Below, piece after piece: positions 32,883-42,648 of a DNA stretch of 64,000 nt. The position numbers and the translations under genes were made by a program. Origin of the DNA: Actinophytocola sp963825445. GTDB taxonomy: Bacteria > Actinomycetota > Actinomycetes > Mycobacteriales > Pseudonocardiaceae. The stretch lies in the NCBI GenBank assembly GCA_963825445.1, contig CAWGTM010000036.1, positions 186,001 to 250,000 of the forward strand, read 5' to 3'. Numbering within the stretch: the stretch's first letter is position 1; each line of letters begins with the position of its first letter. The notes beneath the pieces are model-generated. The model was not told the origin of the DNA. It made no database searches and was given only the letters and a program-made list of their open reading frames with translations.

Positions 32883-35800
32883 ATGAGTACGCCCTCCGTG
32901 CGCCCCGCCGACCTGCGTGCGCGCCTCTCCGACGTGATGCTGCGCGACGAGCGCCGCCTGCGCCGACGCCTCGACGGCCTCGGCAAGATCCGCGACGCCG
33001 AAGCCCGCCAGAAGAAGGTCGACGACCTGGCGACCGAGGTCGAGCGCGCGGAACAACGGCTGGCCGCCCGCGCCGCGTCGATGCCCAGGATCGTCTATCC
33101 GGAAGAGCTGCCGATCAGCCGGCGCCGGGACGACATCAAGGAGGCCATCGCCGCGAACCAGGTGGTGATCGTGGCCGGCGAGACCGGCTCCGGCAAGACC
33201 ACTCAGCTGCCCAAGATCCTCCTGGAGCTGGGCCGGGGCGTGCGCGGCATGATCGGCCACACCCAGCCCCGGCGGATCGCCGCGCGCACGGTGGCCGACC
33301 GGGTCTCCGAGGAACTCGGGTCGAAGCTCGGCGAGGCCGTCGGCTGGAAGGTCCGGTTCACCGACCAGGTCTCCGACCACACGTTCGTCAAGCTGATGAC
33401 CGACGGCATCCTGCTGGCCGAACTCCAGTCCGACCGCCAGCTCCGCCAGTACGACACGCTGATCATCGACGAGGCCCACGAGCGCAGCCTCAACATCGAC
33501 TTCATCCTCGGCTACCTGAAGCGCCTGCTGCCGCGCCGGCCCGACCTCAAGGTGATCATCACCTCGGCCACCATCGACCCCGAGCGGTTCTCGAACCATT
33601 TCGACAACGCGCCGATCGTCGAGGTCTCCGGCCGCACCTATCCGGTCGAGGTCCGCTATCGGCCGCTCGTCGACCCGGACGATCCGAGCGCCGACCCGGA
33701 CCGCGACCAGACCCAGGGCATCCTCGACGCGGTCGACGAGCTGAGCGCCGAGGGCCCGGGCGACATCCTGGTGTTCCTCTCGGGCGAGCGTGAGATCCGC
33801 GACACCCGCGACGCACTCGTGGCCCTCGAACGACCCGGCCTGGAGATCCTGCCGCTGTACGCCCGGCTGTCCTCGGGCGAGCAGCACCGCGTGTTCCAGC
33901 GCCACGGCGGTGGCCGGCGGGTGGTGCTCGCCACGAACGTCGCCGAGACGTCCCTCACCGTGCCGGGCATCAAGTACGTGATCGACCCCGGCACCGCGCG
34001 GATCTCCCGCTACAGCAACAGGTTGAAGGTCCAGCGGCTGCCCATCGAGCCGGTGTCGCAGGCCTCGGCCAACCAGCGCAAGGGCCGCTGCGGGCGCACC
34101 TCGGACGGCATCTGCGTCCGGCTCTACACCGAGGACGAGTTCGACGCGCGGCCGGAGTTCACCGACCCGGAGATCCTCCGCACGAACCTGGCGTCGGTCA
34201 TCCTGCAGATGGCCGCCGCCGACCTCGGGGACATCGCGGAGTTCCCGTTCGTCGAGCCGCCGGACCGCCGCCACATCACCGACGGCATGAACCTGCTGAA
34301 CGAGTTGGGCGCGCTGGAGAGCGCGACCACCGAGTCGATCCCGCGGCTGACCCCGTTGGGGCGCAAGCTCGCCCGGCTGCCGGTCGACCCGCGCCTGGCC
34401 CGCATGGTGCTGGCGGCCGACCGCAACGGCTGCGTCAGCGAGGTCATCGTGATCGCCGCCGCACTGTCCATCCAGGACCCCCGCGAACGGCCGGCCGAGC
34501 ATCAGGCCGCGGCCGACCAGAAGCACGCCCGGTTCCGCGACCAGGACTCGGACTTCGTGTCCTATCTGAACCTGTGGAACTACCTGACCGAGCAGAAGCG
34601 GGACCTGTCGGCCAACCGGTTCCGCCGGCTGTGCAAGTCGGAGTTCCTGAACTACCTGCGGGTGCGGGAGTGGCAGGACGTGGCCGGGCAGCTGCGTCAG
34701 ATGGCGAAGAGCCTGGACGTCACGGCGAACGACAGCGAGGCCGCGCCGAAGCAGATCCACCTGTCGCTGCTGGCCGGGCTGCTGTCCCACGTGGGAATGA
34801 AGGACCCGGCGAAGAACGAGTACCTGGGCGCGCGCAACGCCCGGTTCGGGATCTTCCCGGGCTCGGCGCTGTTCAAGAAGCAGCCGCGCTGGGTGATGGC
34901 GGCCGAGCTGGTGGAGACCACCCGGCTGTGGGGGCGGATCGCCGCGCGCATCGAGCCCGAGTGGATCGAGCCGATCGCCGAGCACCTGGTGCGTCGGATC
35001 TACAGCGAGCCGCGCTGGGAGAAGAAGCGCGCGGCCGTGATGGCCTCGGAACGGGTCACGCTGCTCGGCCTGCCGATCGTGGTGGACCGCGCGGTGAACT
35101 ACGGCAAGATCGATCCGCCGGTCGCGCGTGAGCTGTTCATCCGCCACGCGCTCGTGCAGGGGGAGTGGCACAACAACCACAAGTTCCTGCGCCGCAACGC
35201 CGAACTGCTGGCCGAGGCCGAGGAACTGGAGCACAAGGCCCGCCGACGCGACATCGTGGTCGACGAGGAGACGCTCTACGAGTTCTACGAGCAGCGCGTC
35301 GGCGCGGAGGTCGTGTCGGGTGCGCACTTCGACACGTGGTGGAAGAAGACGCGTCGTGACCAGCCGGAGTTGCTGACGTTCGATCCGGAGATGCTGGTCA
35401 ACCGCGAGGTCGACGTCAGCCCTGACGCCTACCCGGACGCCGTGCGGCACAACGACCTTCGGTTGGGCCTGCAGTACCGGTTCGAGCCGGGGGAGACCAC
35501 CGACGGCGTGACCGTGCAGGTGCCGCTCGCGCTGCTCAACCGGGTGAGCGCCGACGGGCTGCCCTGGCAGGTGCCGGGCCTGCGCGACGAGTTGATCACC
35601 GCGTTGCTGCGGTCGTTGCCCAAGCCGTTGCGCCGCAACTTCGTGCCGGTGCCGGACTTCGCGGCCGCCGTGGGCGACCGGCTGAGGACCGTGGCCGAAC
35701 CGACGCTCGATCTGGTGGCGAGCCTCCTCGGAGAACTGTCCGGTGTGGACGTGCCGCCCGACGCGTGGCAGCTCGACCAGGTGCCCCAACATCTGAGGAC

Positions 35801-36764
35801 CACGTTCCAGGTGGTCGAGGAGGACGGCGAGCCGATCGTCGAGGGCAAGAACCTCGGTGCGCTGAAACAGGAACTGTCCGCGCGGGTGAAGGCCGAGCTG
35901 GCGCAGGGTTCCGAGGGGATCACCCAGGAAGGCCTGACCGCCTGGACGTTCGGCACGCTGGAACGCAGTGTGTCGCTGGTCCGCGCCGGGCAGCGGGTGA
36001 CCGCGTATCCCGCGCTCGTGGACACCGGCCCTTCGGTCGCGATCCGCCTGTTCGACGTGGAGGACGAGGCTCGGCGCGCCATGTGGGCCGGGACCCGTCG
36101 GCTCGTGCTGCTGACCGTGCCGACGCCGGTGAAGCAGGTGGTGCGGCGCCTGCCGAACGCCGCCAAGCTGGCTTTGTCGGCCAACCCGCACGGCAGCGTG
36201 CCGGGTCTGTTGGACGACTGCGTGAACGCGGCGGCCGACGCGCTGATCGCCCAGCACGGCGGTCCGGTGTGGACTCGCGAGGCGTTCGACGCGTTGTGTG
36301 CCGGGGTGCGGGGTGGACTGGCGGACACCACCTACGACGTGCTGGACCGGGTGCGGGGTGTGCTGACTGCCGATGTCGAGGTGGACCGGGCGCTGTCCCG
36401 GATGACCGGCCAGGTGTTCGCCGAGTCGGTGGACGACATGCGGGCGCAGCGCAACGCGTTGGTGTTCAACGGTTTCGTGACGGCCACCGGGTTGGCGCAC
36501 CTGTCCGATGTGGAACGTTACCTGCGGGGCATCCTGCGCAGACTGGACAAGCTGCCGGAGCGGCCTGCCCGGGACGTGGAGTGGACGTACGCCGCTCAGG
36601 ACGCGGAGGCCGCCTACGCCGAGGTGCGGGGCCTGCCCGGTGACGACGGGCGCATCCGCTGGATGATCGAGGAACTGCGGATCAGCTACTTCGCCCAGAC
36701 CCTCGGCACCGCGTACCCGATCTCCGAGAAGCGGATCTACCGGGCGATCGACGATCTCGCATGA
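32883..36764 (+). CDS. hrpA: ATP-dependent RNA helicase HrpA
   Basis: This is a 1293-residue DEAH-box helicase, the usual length for HrpA. An N-terminal helical part precedes motif I GETGSGKTTQ (about residue 100), motif II DEAHERS (about 197), motif III SATID and motif VI QRKGRCGR. The helicase-associated and OB-fold regions follow, then the long C-terminal DUF3418-type region (about 700-1293). HrpA remodels mRNA and ribosome-bound RNA in a cap-independent manner in bacteria. The frame is intact over 3.9 kb, in contrast to nearby genes with frame breaks. It is a single-gene unit with its own promoter. Confidence 0.95.
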   Translation: MSTPSVRPADLRARLSDVMLRDERRLRRRLDGLGKIRDAEARQKKVDDLATEVERAEQRLAARAASMPRIVYPEELPISRRRDDIKEAIAANQVVIVAGETGSGKTTQLPKILLELGRGVRGMIGHTQPRRIAARTVADRVSEELGSKLGEAVGWKVRFTDQVSDHTFVKLMTDGILLAELQSDRQLRQYDTLIIDEAHERSLNIDFILGYLKRLLPRRPDLKVIITSATIDPERFSNHFDNAPIVEVSGRTYPVEVRYRPLVDPDDPSADPDRDQTQGILDAVDELSAEGPGDILVFLSGEREIRDTRDALVALERPGLEILPLYARLSSGEQHRVFQRHGGGRRVVLATNVAETSLTVPGIKYVIDPGTARISRYSNRLKVQRLPIEPVSQASANQRKGRCGRTSDGICVRLYTEDEFDARPEFTDPEILRTNLASVILQMAAADLGDIAEFPFVEPPDRRHITDGMNLLNELGALESATTESIPRLTPLGRKLARLPVDPRLARMVLAADRNGCVSEVIVIAAALSIQDPRERPAEHQAAADQKHARFRDQDSDFVSYLNLWNYLTEQKRDLSANRFRRLCKSEFLNYLRVREWQDVAGQLRQMAKSLDVTANDSEAAPKQIHLSLLAGLLSHVGMKDPAKNEYLGARNARFGIFPGSALFKKQPRWVMAAELVETTRLWGRIAARIEPEWIEPIAEHLVRRIYSEPRWEKKRAAVMASERVTLLGLPIVVDRAVNYGKIDPPVARELFIRHALVQGEWHNNHKFLRRNAELLAEAEELEHKARRRDIVVDEETLYEFYEQRVGAEVVSGAHFDTWWKKTRRDQPELLTFDPEMLVNREVDVSPDAYPDAVRHNDLRLGLQYRFEPGETTDGVTVQVPLALLNRVSADGLPWQVPGLRDELITALLRSLPKPLRRNFVPVPDFAAAVGDRLRTVAEPTLDLVASLLGELSGVDVPPDAWQLDQVPQHLRTTFQVVEEDGEPIVEGKNLGALKQELSARVKAELAQGSEGITQEGLTAWTFGTLERSVSLVRAGQRVTAYPALVDTGPSVAIRLFDVEDEARRAMWAGTRRLVLLTVPTPVKQVVRRLPNAAKLALSANPHGSVPGLLDDCVNAAADALIAQHGGPVWTREAFDALCAGVRGGLADTTYDVLDRVRGVLTADVEVDRALSRMTGQVFAESVDDMRAQRNALVFNGFVTATGLAHLSDVERYLRGILRRLDKLPERPARDVEWTYAAQDAEAAYAEVRGLPGDDGRIRWMIEELRISYFAQTLGTAYPISEKRIYRAIDDLA

Positions 36765-36819
36765 GGCACGTCCGAGTGACAGATTGACCGAATCCGCCAC
36801 ATCGCGCGGCGAGCCGTCC

Positions 36820-36825
36820 TAGTCC
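36820..36825 (+). promoter_or_regulatory. -10 box (TAGTCC) of the beta-propeller membrane protein gene
   Basis: TAGTCC ends 6 bases before the GTG at 36832. Confidence 0.4.
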
Positions 36826-36831
36826 CCCCGC

Positions 36832-38061
36832 GTGAGGAAGCTGTGGGTGGCCGGCGGGGTGATCGTGCTGGTGGCGGCCGTGCTCGGTGTGCTGGCCTAC
36901 CCCGCGTGGTCGGCGGCCCGCGGCCGCGACGCCCGGTGGGTGGTCGACAGCGGCGCCACCACGGTCCTCGACTACGACGACGAGCGGATCCTCGCCCTCG
37001 ACGGCGAGCAGTTGCTTGTGCTCGACCGGGAGACCGACGCGGGGAGTTCCGCCGGCCGCGTCGACTGGCGCCACCGCGTGGCGCTCGTGCCCGGCGGCGT
37101 GGTGGCCAGTGCCGACGGTCGGCTGACCCTCACCGGGTCGGATGGTCGGGTGATGTGGGAGAAGCAGCCGGAATTCGACCTGGTGGCCGTCGAGGCGGGA
37201 CTGGCGGTGGCCGCGCTCAGCCCGGCGCAGAACGCCGGCCCGTCGACGCTCACCGCGTTCGCGCTCGAGGATGGCGCTCCCGTGTGGACGATGCCCGAGG
37301 TGGCCCGGGTCGGCACCCTGCGCCTCGGCACCGACCCGGTCCGCCCGCCCGGCTGGCTGCGGACCACCGCGCTCCTCCCGGTGATCCGGGTCGGCGGCTA
37401 CCCGTCGGACACGGCCGCCGAGCCGGCGACGTGGAGTCTGGTCAGCGCGGCCACCGGGGAGGTGACGGCCGAGCTCGTGCAGGGTGGCGCAGCCGGGATG
37501 CCGGTGGGCGTGGGCGAGGTGGCGCTCCGGAGCCAGGTGCCGGCCTGCGCGGACCTCGCGATCATCGACGGGCCCGAGGTGCGGTGGCCGGGCGAGCCGC
37601 CGGTCGGCGAGTGCTCCCTGGTGTGGATGGTGGACCCGGAACGGGCGCTGCTGACGTCGTGGCGGGACCAGAACGCGACGCACGGCGGCGGCGTGCACCT
37701 GTACGGGTTGGCGTTGAAGACCGGCGTGGTCACCGAACTCGACCGGACCGGCGGCTACGTCGACACCCTCGTGGACGACCGGGCGAGACCGGCAGTCACG
37801 GCACGGACCGGCGCGCAGACGTGGCGCGCCGAGGACGTCTGGCCGACCGGGAACACGGCCGTGGTGGCCGAACCCGTGACCGGCATCGACCGGCTGGCGA
37901 GCGGCGCGGACGACGACGCGCGCTGGCCGCGGCGAACCGACCCGGCCACCGGCGAACCGACGGAGGGCGGCTACCTGGCCGACGGCGTCTCCGACGTGGT
38001 GGTCCTGGACCACGGCGAGGCCCTGGTCCTCACCGGCGGGGAAGCGGCGCTGCTCAGCTGA
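36832..38061 (+). CDS. Membrane-anchored beta-propeller-like protein
   Basis: This 409-residue protein has an N-terminal anchor (about residues 5-24, WVAGGVIVLVAAVLGVLAYP). The extracytoplasmic part is rich in short beta strands with PQQ-like pattern pieces (GRVMWEKQPEFDLVAVE, TAFALEDGAPVWTMP, GLALKTGVVTELDRTGGYVD). No catalytic motif is visible. It may be a binding or scaffold protein. Its stop overlaps the convergent DUF427 gene by 8 bases. Family unknown. Confidence 0.75.
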   Translation: MRKLWVAGGVIVLVAAVLGVLAYPAWSAARGRDARWVVDSGATTVLDYDDERILALDGEQLLVLDRETDAGSSAGRVDWRHRVALVPGGVVASADGRLTLTGSDGRVMWEKQPEFDLVAVEAGLAVAALSPAQNAGPSTLTAFALEDGAPVWTMPEVARVGTLRLGTDPVRPPGWLRTTALLPVIRVGGYPSDTAAEPATWSLVSAATGEVTAELVQGGAAGMPVGVGEVALRSQVPACADLAIIDGPEVRWPGEPPVGECSLVWMVDPERALLTSWRDQNATHGGGVHLYGLALKTGVVTELDRTGGYVDTLVDDRARPAVTARTGAQTWRAEDVWPTGNTAVVAEPVTGIDRLASGADDDARWPRRTDPATGEPTEGGYLADGVSDVVVLDHGEALVLTGGEAALLS

Positions 38062-38806
38062 ACTTGGTGCGCGGCCGCTCCTCCAACTGGCCGTCCACAT
38101 AGGTCTCGACCTTCTCGTTGTAGAAGCACGCGAGGCCGGCGACCTTCTGGCTCTCCGGCAGCGGCGTGCGGTAGATCCACACCAGGTCCTCGTGCACCTG
38201 GTCGCCGATCGCCACGTGCCAGTAGGTGGCCGAGCCCTTGTACGGGCAGTGGGACTCGGTGGCGGACGGGCGGAGCAGCTCCATCCGGACGTCGGACAGC
38301 GGCAGGTAGTACCGCGTCGGCAGGCTGGTCTCGAACAGCACCCGTGGCTGGTGGGAGTCGGCCACCGTGACCCCGCCGATCTTGACCTCGATGTGGCGCG
38401 AGCTGCCCAGGATGTCGACGCGCTTGTACGGGTCGCGGGGGTGGACGTAGATGGGCTCGTCCTCCTCCAGCCACTCGTCCATGGCCGCGAAGTCCAGGCG
38501 CACCAGGTCACGCAGCTCGGAGATGGGCGAGTCGAGGTAGCGGGCCGCCGCGGCCTTCACCACCAGCTCGTCGAGCACCACGTCGTGCAGGGTCGCGTCG
38601 CCGCGGCTGGGGGAGTGGTCGACCGCGCCGGTGGCCTCCAGCTCGGCGCGCACGTCCGCCACGGGCAGGTAGATCGTCGGGTAGTAGGGGACTTCCCAGA
38701 CCAGGGTGGGCCGCGACGAGTCGGCGACCAGCCGGCCGGCCTTGTAGGCCCGGATCCGCTTCGCGCTCGTCTCCAGCTTCACCCGGCCACGCCGCGTGTC
38801 GCTCAT
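38054..38806 (-). CDS. DUF427 protein with two DUF427 domains
   Basis: This 250-residue protein contains two copies of DUF427: residues about 10-105 (RIRAYKAGRLVADSSRPTLVWE, as RIRAYKAGRLVAD and SSRPTLVWE) and about 135-235 (KIGGVTVADSHQPRVLFE, CPYKGSATYWHV). The second copy carries the family signature CPYKG..TYW; the first has RGDATLHDVVLD in that place and lacks the Cys. Function of the family is unknown. A TAGGTT -10 box lies 6 bases upstream of ATG 38806. Confidence 0.88.
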   Translation of the reverse strand: MSDTRRGRVKLETSAKRIRAYKAGRLVADSSRPTLVWEVPYYPTIYLPVADVRAELEATGAVDHSPSRGDATLHDVVLDELVVKAAAARYLDSPISELRDLVRLDFAAMDEWLEEDEPIYVHPRDPYKRVDILGSSRHIEVKIGGVTVADSHQPRVLFETSLPTRYYLPLSDVRMELLRPSATESHCPYKGSATYWHVAIGDQVHEDLVWIYRTPLPESQKVAGLACFYNEKVETYVDGQLEERPRTKFS

Positions 38807-38812
38807 GAACTC

Positions 38813-38818
38813 AACCTA
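38813..38818 (-). promoter_or_regulatory. -10 box (TAGGTT) of the DUF427 gene
   Basis: TAGGTT on the minus strand ends 6 bases before ATG 38806. Confidence 0.5.
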
Positions 38819-38873
38819 CTCCGGAAAATAGTGCTGGACCTGGAGCGCGCTCCACCCCGCACGATGTGCGGAC

Positions 38874-39851
38874 ATGACATCGGAAACGAATCAGCGGGTC
38901 CTCGGGGACCGCAAGGTGAGCGCACTCGGCTTCGGCTGCTGGGCCGTGGGCGGCCCGTTCTTCGACACGGCCGGCCAGCCGCTGGGCTGGGGTGAGGTCG
39001 ACGACGACGAGTCGGTCGCCGCCATCCGCCGGGCCATGGAGCTGGGAGTCACGTTCTTCGACACGGCCGACGTGTACGGCACCGGCCGCAGTGAGCGGGT
39101 GCTCGGCCGCGCCGTCGCCGGCCACCGCGACGACGTGGTGATCGCCAGCAAGTGGGGCAACGTGTTCGACGAGGACACCCGCACGCTCACCGGCACCGAC
39201 CACACGGTCGAGTACCTGCGGCAGGCGATCCGGGCCACGCTCGACCGGCTCGGCACCGACCACCTCGACCTGTACCAACTGCACAGCGCACCGGAGATCC
39301 CGGACGCGCTCGCGCTGGCCGACGCGTGCGAGGACCTGATCGCCCAGGGCCTCATCCGCGGGTACGCGTGGAGCACCGACGACCCCGCGCACGCGGCGGC
39401 GTTCGCCGGGCGGCCGGGGTGTGTGGCCGTCCAGCACGAGGCCAGTGTCCTGCACGACGCGCCGGAGATCTTCGCGCTGTGCGAACGCCACGGGCTGGCG
39501 AGCGTGAACCGCACCCCGCTGGCCATGGGACTGCTCGGCAAACGGGACCACACACGGCCCGCGACCGGCGCCGACATCCGCACGGCGGCCCCGGAGTGGC
39601 TGCGGTACTTCGAGAACGGCGTGCCGACGCCGGAGTGGGCGGCGAAGGTCGCCGCCCTGCGGGAGATCCTCACGAGCGACGGCCGCACCCTCGCGCAGGG
39701 CGCGCTCGGGTGGCTGTGGGCCCGCAGCGAGCGGACCATCCCGATCCCGGGCTTCCGCGACGTCGCGCAGGCGCAGGAGAACGCGGGCGCACTCACCCAC
39801 GGCCCGCTGCGACCCGAGCAGCTGACCGAGATCGCCGGTCTACTGCGGTAG
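38874..39851 (+). CDS. Aldo/keto reductase
   Basis: This 325-residue NADPH-dependent oxidoreductase of the AKR fold has catalytic Asp and Tyr in FFDTADVYGTGRSE (about residues 63-70), Lys in VIASKWGNV (about 96) and the usual His position in LYQLHSA. The cofactor loop near the C-terminus is IPGFRDVAQAQENAGAL. It stands alone; the 3' end overlaps the convergent small gene by 12 bases. The carbonyl substrate is unknown. Confidence 0.92.
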   Translation: MTSETNQRVLGDRKVSALGFGCWAVGGPFFDTAGQPLGWGEVDDDESVAAIRRAMELGVTFFDTADVYGTGRSERVLGRAVAGHRDDVVIASKWGNVFDEDTRTLTGTDHTVEYLRQAIRATLDRLGTDHLDLYQLHSAPEIPDALALADACEDLIAQGLIRGYAWSTDDPAHAAAFAGRPGCVAVQHEASVLHDAPEIFALCERHGLASVNRTPLAMGLLGKRDHTRPATGADIRTAAPEWLRYFENGVPTPEWAAKVAALREILTSDGRTLAQGALGWLWARSERTIPIPGFRDVAQAQENAGALTHGPLRPEQLTEIAGLLR

Positions 39852-40073
39852 GTCCTCGGGTGGCAGTTGGAACGTCCGCGAGCGTTCCACCTCGGCGACG
39901 CCCGGCACGGTCGACAGGAAGTCCAACGACTTCCCGTCGACCGTGCCGGTCACGACGCCGACGCTGTGGAGCACTTCGTCGACCCGCAGGCCGGCGGCTC
40001 GCAGCGCCTCGACCACGGTGGACATGTCGTCGATGCGATCATCGGCGACGGAGATGACGACCTCTTCGCCCAC
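39840..40073 (-). CDS. Small free-standing subtilase-propeptide-like protein
   Basis: This 77-residue protein starts at GTG 40073 after a GGAGGAGACC ribosome site. The pattern STVVEALRAAGLRVDEVLHS, GVVTGTVD and FLSTVPGVAEVERSRTFQLP resembles the I9 propeptide/inhibitor fold of subtilases (a beta-alpha-beta unit ending VPGV..VE.D/S). It is encoded 23 bp downstream of a subtilase gene on the same strand, so the two are probably cotranscribed. I infer a chaperone or inhibitor of that protease; some databases label such small proteins with unrelated enzyme names. Confidence 0.6.
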   Translation of the reverse strand: MGEEVVISVADDRIDDMSTVVEALRAAGLRVDEVLHSVGVVTGTVDGKSLDFLSTVPGVAEVERSRTFQLPPEDLPQ

Positions 40074-40096
40074 GTGGTCTCCTCCGACAGGACAGA

Positions 40097-41272
40097 TCAG
40101 GGTGCCTGGACCAATCCTGCACCAACATCGGTGCCCGGGACAGGCATCCGCTCCGCCGTCTGGGACAGCCGGGCCCACAACTCGTAGGACCGCGCGCCCG
40201 TGGCCTGCGCGATGAGCGCCGCGACCCCGGACACGTGCGGCGTGGCCATGCTCGTGCCCCGCAGCCGCTTGTAGCGCAGCGGCATCGGGTAGCTCGAGTA
40301 GACGTCCACACCCGGGCCGGCGATGTCCACGGCACCCAGCTTGTTCACCGTGCCGCTGGAGAAGCTCGCGACCTGGCGCTGGGCGTCGATCGCGCCGACC
40401 GCCATGATCGACGGGCAGTTCGCCGGGTGTCCGACCGGAGCGATGTGGTTCGGTCGGCTGCTGGCGTTGCCGGACGCCGCGATGATCAGCGTGCCGCGCT
40501 GCAGTGCCCGGGCCGCCACCCGCTCGTAGATGCGGGAGAACACCGTGTCCGGGTCGATGTCCGCGCCGAGCGACATCGAGACGACCGCGCACCGGTTGGT
40601 GATGGCCCAGTCGATGCCGGACAGGATGCCGCCGTCACCGCCGGAGCCCGCGTTGCTCAACACCTTGCCGGCGAAGATCTCCGCCTTGCTGGCCACGCCG
40701 TAGCCGGGACCTTCCTCGACCTGACGAGGTCCACACGACGTGCCGATGCAGTGCGTGCCGTGCCCGTTGCCGTCCTGGACCTCCTCGCCCTGCACGAACG
40801 ACTTCGAGACCACGTTGCGGTCCTGGAAGTCGGGGTGCTCGAGGTCGAAGCCGGTGTCCAGCACCGCGACGCGGATGCCCTCGCCGCTGAACGTGCTGTT
40901 CGCCGCGCCCGTGGCCCGCAGGCCCCAGGTGAACATCGTCTCGTCGATCGCCTGCGCCTCGTCCGCCATGATCGGCGCACTCGGCTCGATCGCCCGCACC
41001 AGGCGCTCCGGTTCCACTCTCATGATCGGACCGGGTCCGTCCGCCGCCTCGGCGAGTCTGCGGTGCTGGTCGTCGTCGGCGGTGACCAGGGCCACGCCGA
41101 GTTCACGCATCAGCAGGCCGTCGGCCTGCCAGAGCGACGGAGTGGCCCCCACCTCCGCCGTGTCCGCGGTGCGGATGCCCGCCACGCGGTTCAGTTCCTG
41201 TGTCGCCTCGGTCCAGTCGTCGTCGAGCAGGACGAGGAACCGACCTGTCGTTCCATCCGCAGCCGCTGTCAT
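40097..41272 (-). CDS. Subtilisin-like (S8) serine protease without signal peptide
   Basis: This 391-residue protease has the triad Asp in VAVLDTGFDLEHP (about residue 135), His in GNGHGTHCIGTS (about 170) and Ser in GTSMATPHVSG (about 345), plus the oxyanion Asn in IIAASGN. No signal peptide or transmembrane helix precedes the catalytic domain, so it is probably cytoplasmic. An N-terminal part of about 110 residues (GRFLVLLDDDWTEATQELNR) may be its own pro-segment. ATG 41272 has a GAAGGTGGG site. The next gene on the strand encodes a small propeptide-like protein. Confidence 0.9.
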   Translation of the reverse strand: MTAAADGTTGRFLVLLDDDWTEATQELNRVAGIRTADTAEVGATPSLWQADGLLMRELGVALVTADDDQHRRLAEAADGPGPIMRVEPERLVRAIEPSAPIMADEAQAIDETMFTWGLRATGAANSTFSGEGIRVAVLDTGFDLEHPDFQDRNVVSKSFVQGEEVQDGNGHGTHCIGTSCGPRQVEEGPGYGVASKAEIFAGKVLSNAGSGGDGGILSGIDWAITNRCAVVSMSLGADIDPDTVFSRIYERVAARALQRGTLIIAASGNASSRPNHIAPVGHPANCPSIMAVGAIDAQRQVASFSSGTVNKLGAVDIAGPGVDVYSSYPMPLRYKRLRGTSMATPHVSGVAALIAQATGARSYELWARLSQTAERMPVPGTDVGAGLVQAP

Positions 41273-41396
41273 GGCCGCCCACCTTCTTCTCGCGTCTCGG
41301 GTTTCTCTTGGGCCCCGGTTGTGCATCGTCGGTTGCGATGGTGTCGTGACGGGTTTCACACTCCGCTGCCCCGGACGGACCAGCGGTGACGAGGAT

Positions 41397-41402
41397 TAGG
41401 GT
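41397..41402 (+). promoter_or_regulatory. -10 box (TAGGGT) of mshC
   Basis: TAGGGT ends 7 bases before ATG 41410, leaderless spacing. Confidence 0.5.
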
Positions 41403-41409
41403 CGGAACC

Positions 41410-42648
41410 ATGCAGACCTGGCCCTCCCACCCGGTGCCGCGGGTTGCCGGCACGCCGCGACCGCTGCGGTTGCACGACACCTCGACCGGCGAGATCCGTC
41501 CGACGGCACCCGGCCCCACGGCCACCATGTACGTCTGCGGGATCACCCCGTACGACGCCACCCACCTCGGGCACGCGGCCACGTACCTGGCGTTCGACCT
41601 CGTGTACCGCCAGTGGCTCGACAACGGCCACGAGGTGCACTACGTCCAGAACGTCACCGACGTGGACGACCCGCTGCTGGAGCGCGCGGCCCGCGACCAG
41701 GACGACTGGGTGGTCCTGGCCATGCGCGAGACCGCGTTGTTCCGCGAGGACATGGCGGCGCTGCGGGTGCTGCCGCCGCGCGAGTACCTCGGCGCGGTCG
41801 AGTCGATCCCGGACATCGTCGAGGCGGTGGCCAAGCTGCTGGCCTCCGGCATCGCCTACCGGGCGGCCGACGAGCAGTACCCGGACGTGTACTTCGATCA
41901 CACGGCCGGGGGACGGTTCGGCTCGGTGTCGAACTACTCCCTGGAGGACATGTCCCGGTTCTTCGCCGAGCGCGGCGGCGACCCGGACCGGCCGGGCAAG
42001 CGCCACCCGCTCGACGCGCTGCTGTGGCGTTCGGCGCGACCGGGGGAGCCCAGCTGGGAGAGCGAGCTGGGCGCCGGCCGCCCCGGCTGGCACGTGGAGT
42101 GCAGTGTGATCGCGCTGAACCAGCTCGGTATGGGCTTCGACGTGCAGGGCGGCGGGTCCGACCTGATCTTCCCGCACCACGAGTTCAGCGCGGCCCACGC
42201 CGAGGCGCTGACCGGTCAGCACCCGTTCGCCCGGCACTACACGCACGCCGGGATGATCGGCCTGGACGGCGAGAAGATGTCCAAGTCACGCGGGAACCTG
42301 GTGTTCGTGTCGCGGCTGCGGGCCGACAAGGTCGACCCGATGGCCGTGCGGCTGGGTCTGCTGTCCGGCCACTACCGGCAGGACCGCCCGTGGTCCGACG
42401 TGGTGCTGCGCACCGCGCTCGCCCGGCTGGCGCGGTGGCGCGAGGCCGTGGCGCTGGAGACGGCCGCGGCGGGGGAGCCGGTGGTCGCCCGGCTGCGCGA
42501 CCACCTGTCGAACGACCTGGACACCCCGAAGGCGTTGATGGCCATCGACGCGTGGGCCGAGGAGACCCTGACGGCCGGCGGCCACGACGCGGCCGCTCCC
42601 GGCCTGGTCAAGGCCGCGGTGGACGCTCTTTTGGGCGTCGACCTCTAG
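41410..42648 (+). CDS. mshC: L-cysteine:1D-myo-inosityl-glucosaminide ligase (mycothiol)
   Basis: This 412-residue enzyme joins Cys to GlcN-inositol in mycothiol synthesis, using ATP through a cysteinyl-adenylate. It is built like cysteinyl-tRNA synthetase without the anticodon part: zinc/Cys site MYVCGITPYDATHLGHA (HIGH-like THLGHA), GWHVECSVIAL, HHEFSAAHAEA and KMSKSRGN. Length and motifs match MshC rather than CysS. ATG 41410 follows a -10 box by 7 bases. The 3' end overlaps the convergent MFS gene by 41 bases. Presence of mshC points to a mycothiol-producing actinobacterium. Confidence 0.96.
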   Translation: MQTWPSHPVPRVAGTPRPLRLHDTSTGEIRPTAPGPTATMYVCGITPYDATHLGHAATYLAFDLVYRQWLDNGHEVHYVQNVTDVDDPLLERAARDQDDWVVLAMRETALFREDMAALRVLPPREYLGAVESIPDIVEAVAKLLASGIAYRAADEQYPDVYFDHTAGGRFGSVSNYSLEDMSRFFAERGGDPDRPGKRHPLDALLWRSARPGEPSWESELGAGRPGWHVECSVIALNQLGMGFDVQGGGSDLIFPHHEFSAAHAEALTGQHPFARHYTHAGMIGLDGEKMSKSRGNLVFVSRLRADKVDPMAVRLGLLSGHYRQDRPWSDVVLRTALARLARWREAVALETAAAGEPVVARLRDHLSNDLDTPKALMAIDAWAEETLTAGGHDAAAPGLVKAAVDALLGVDL

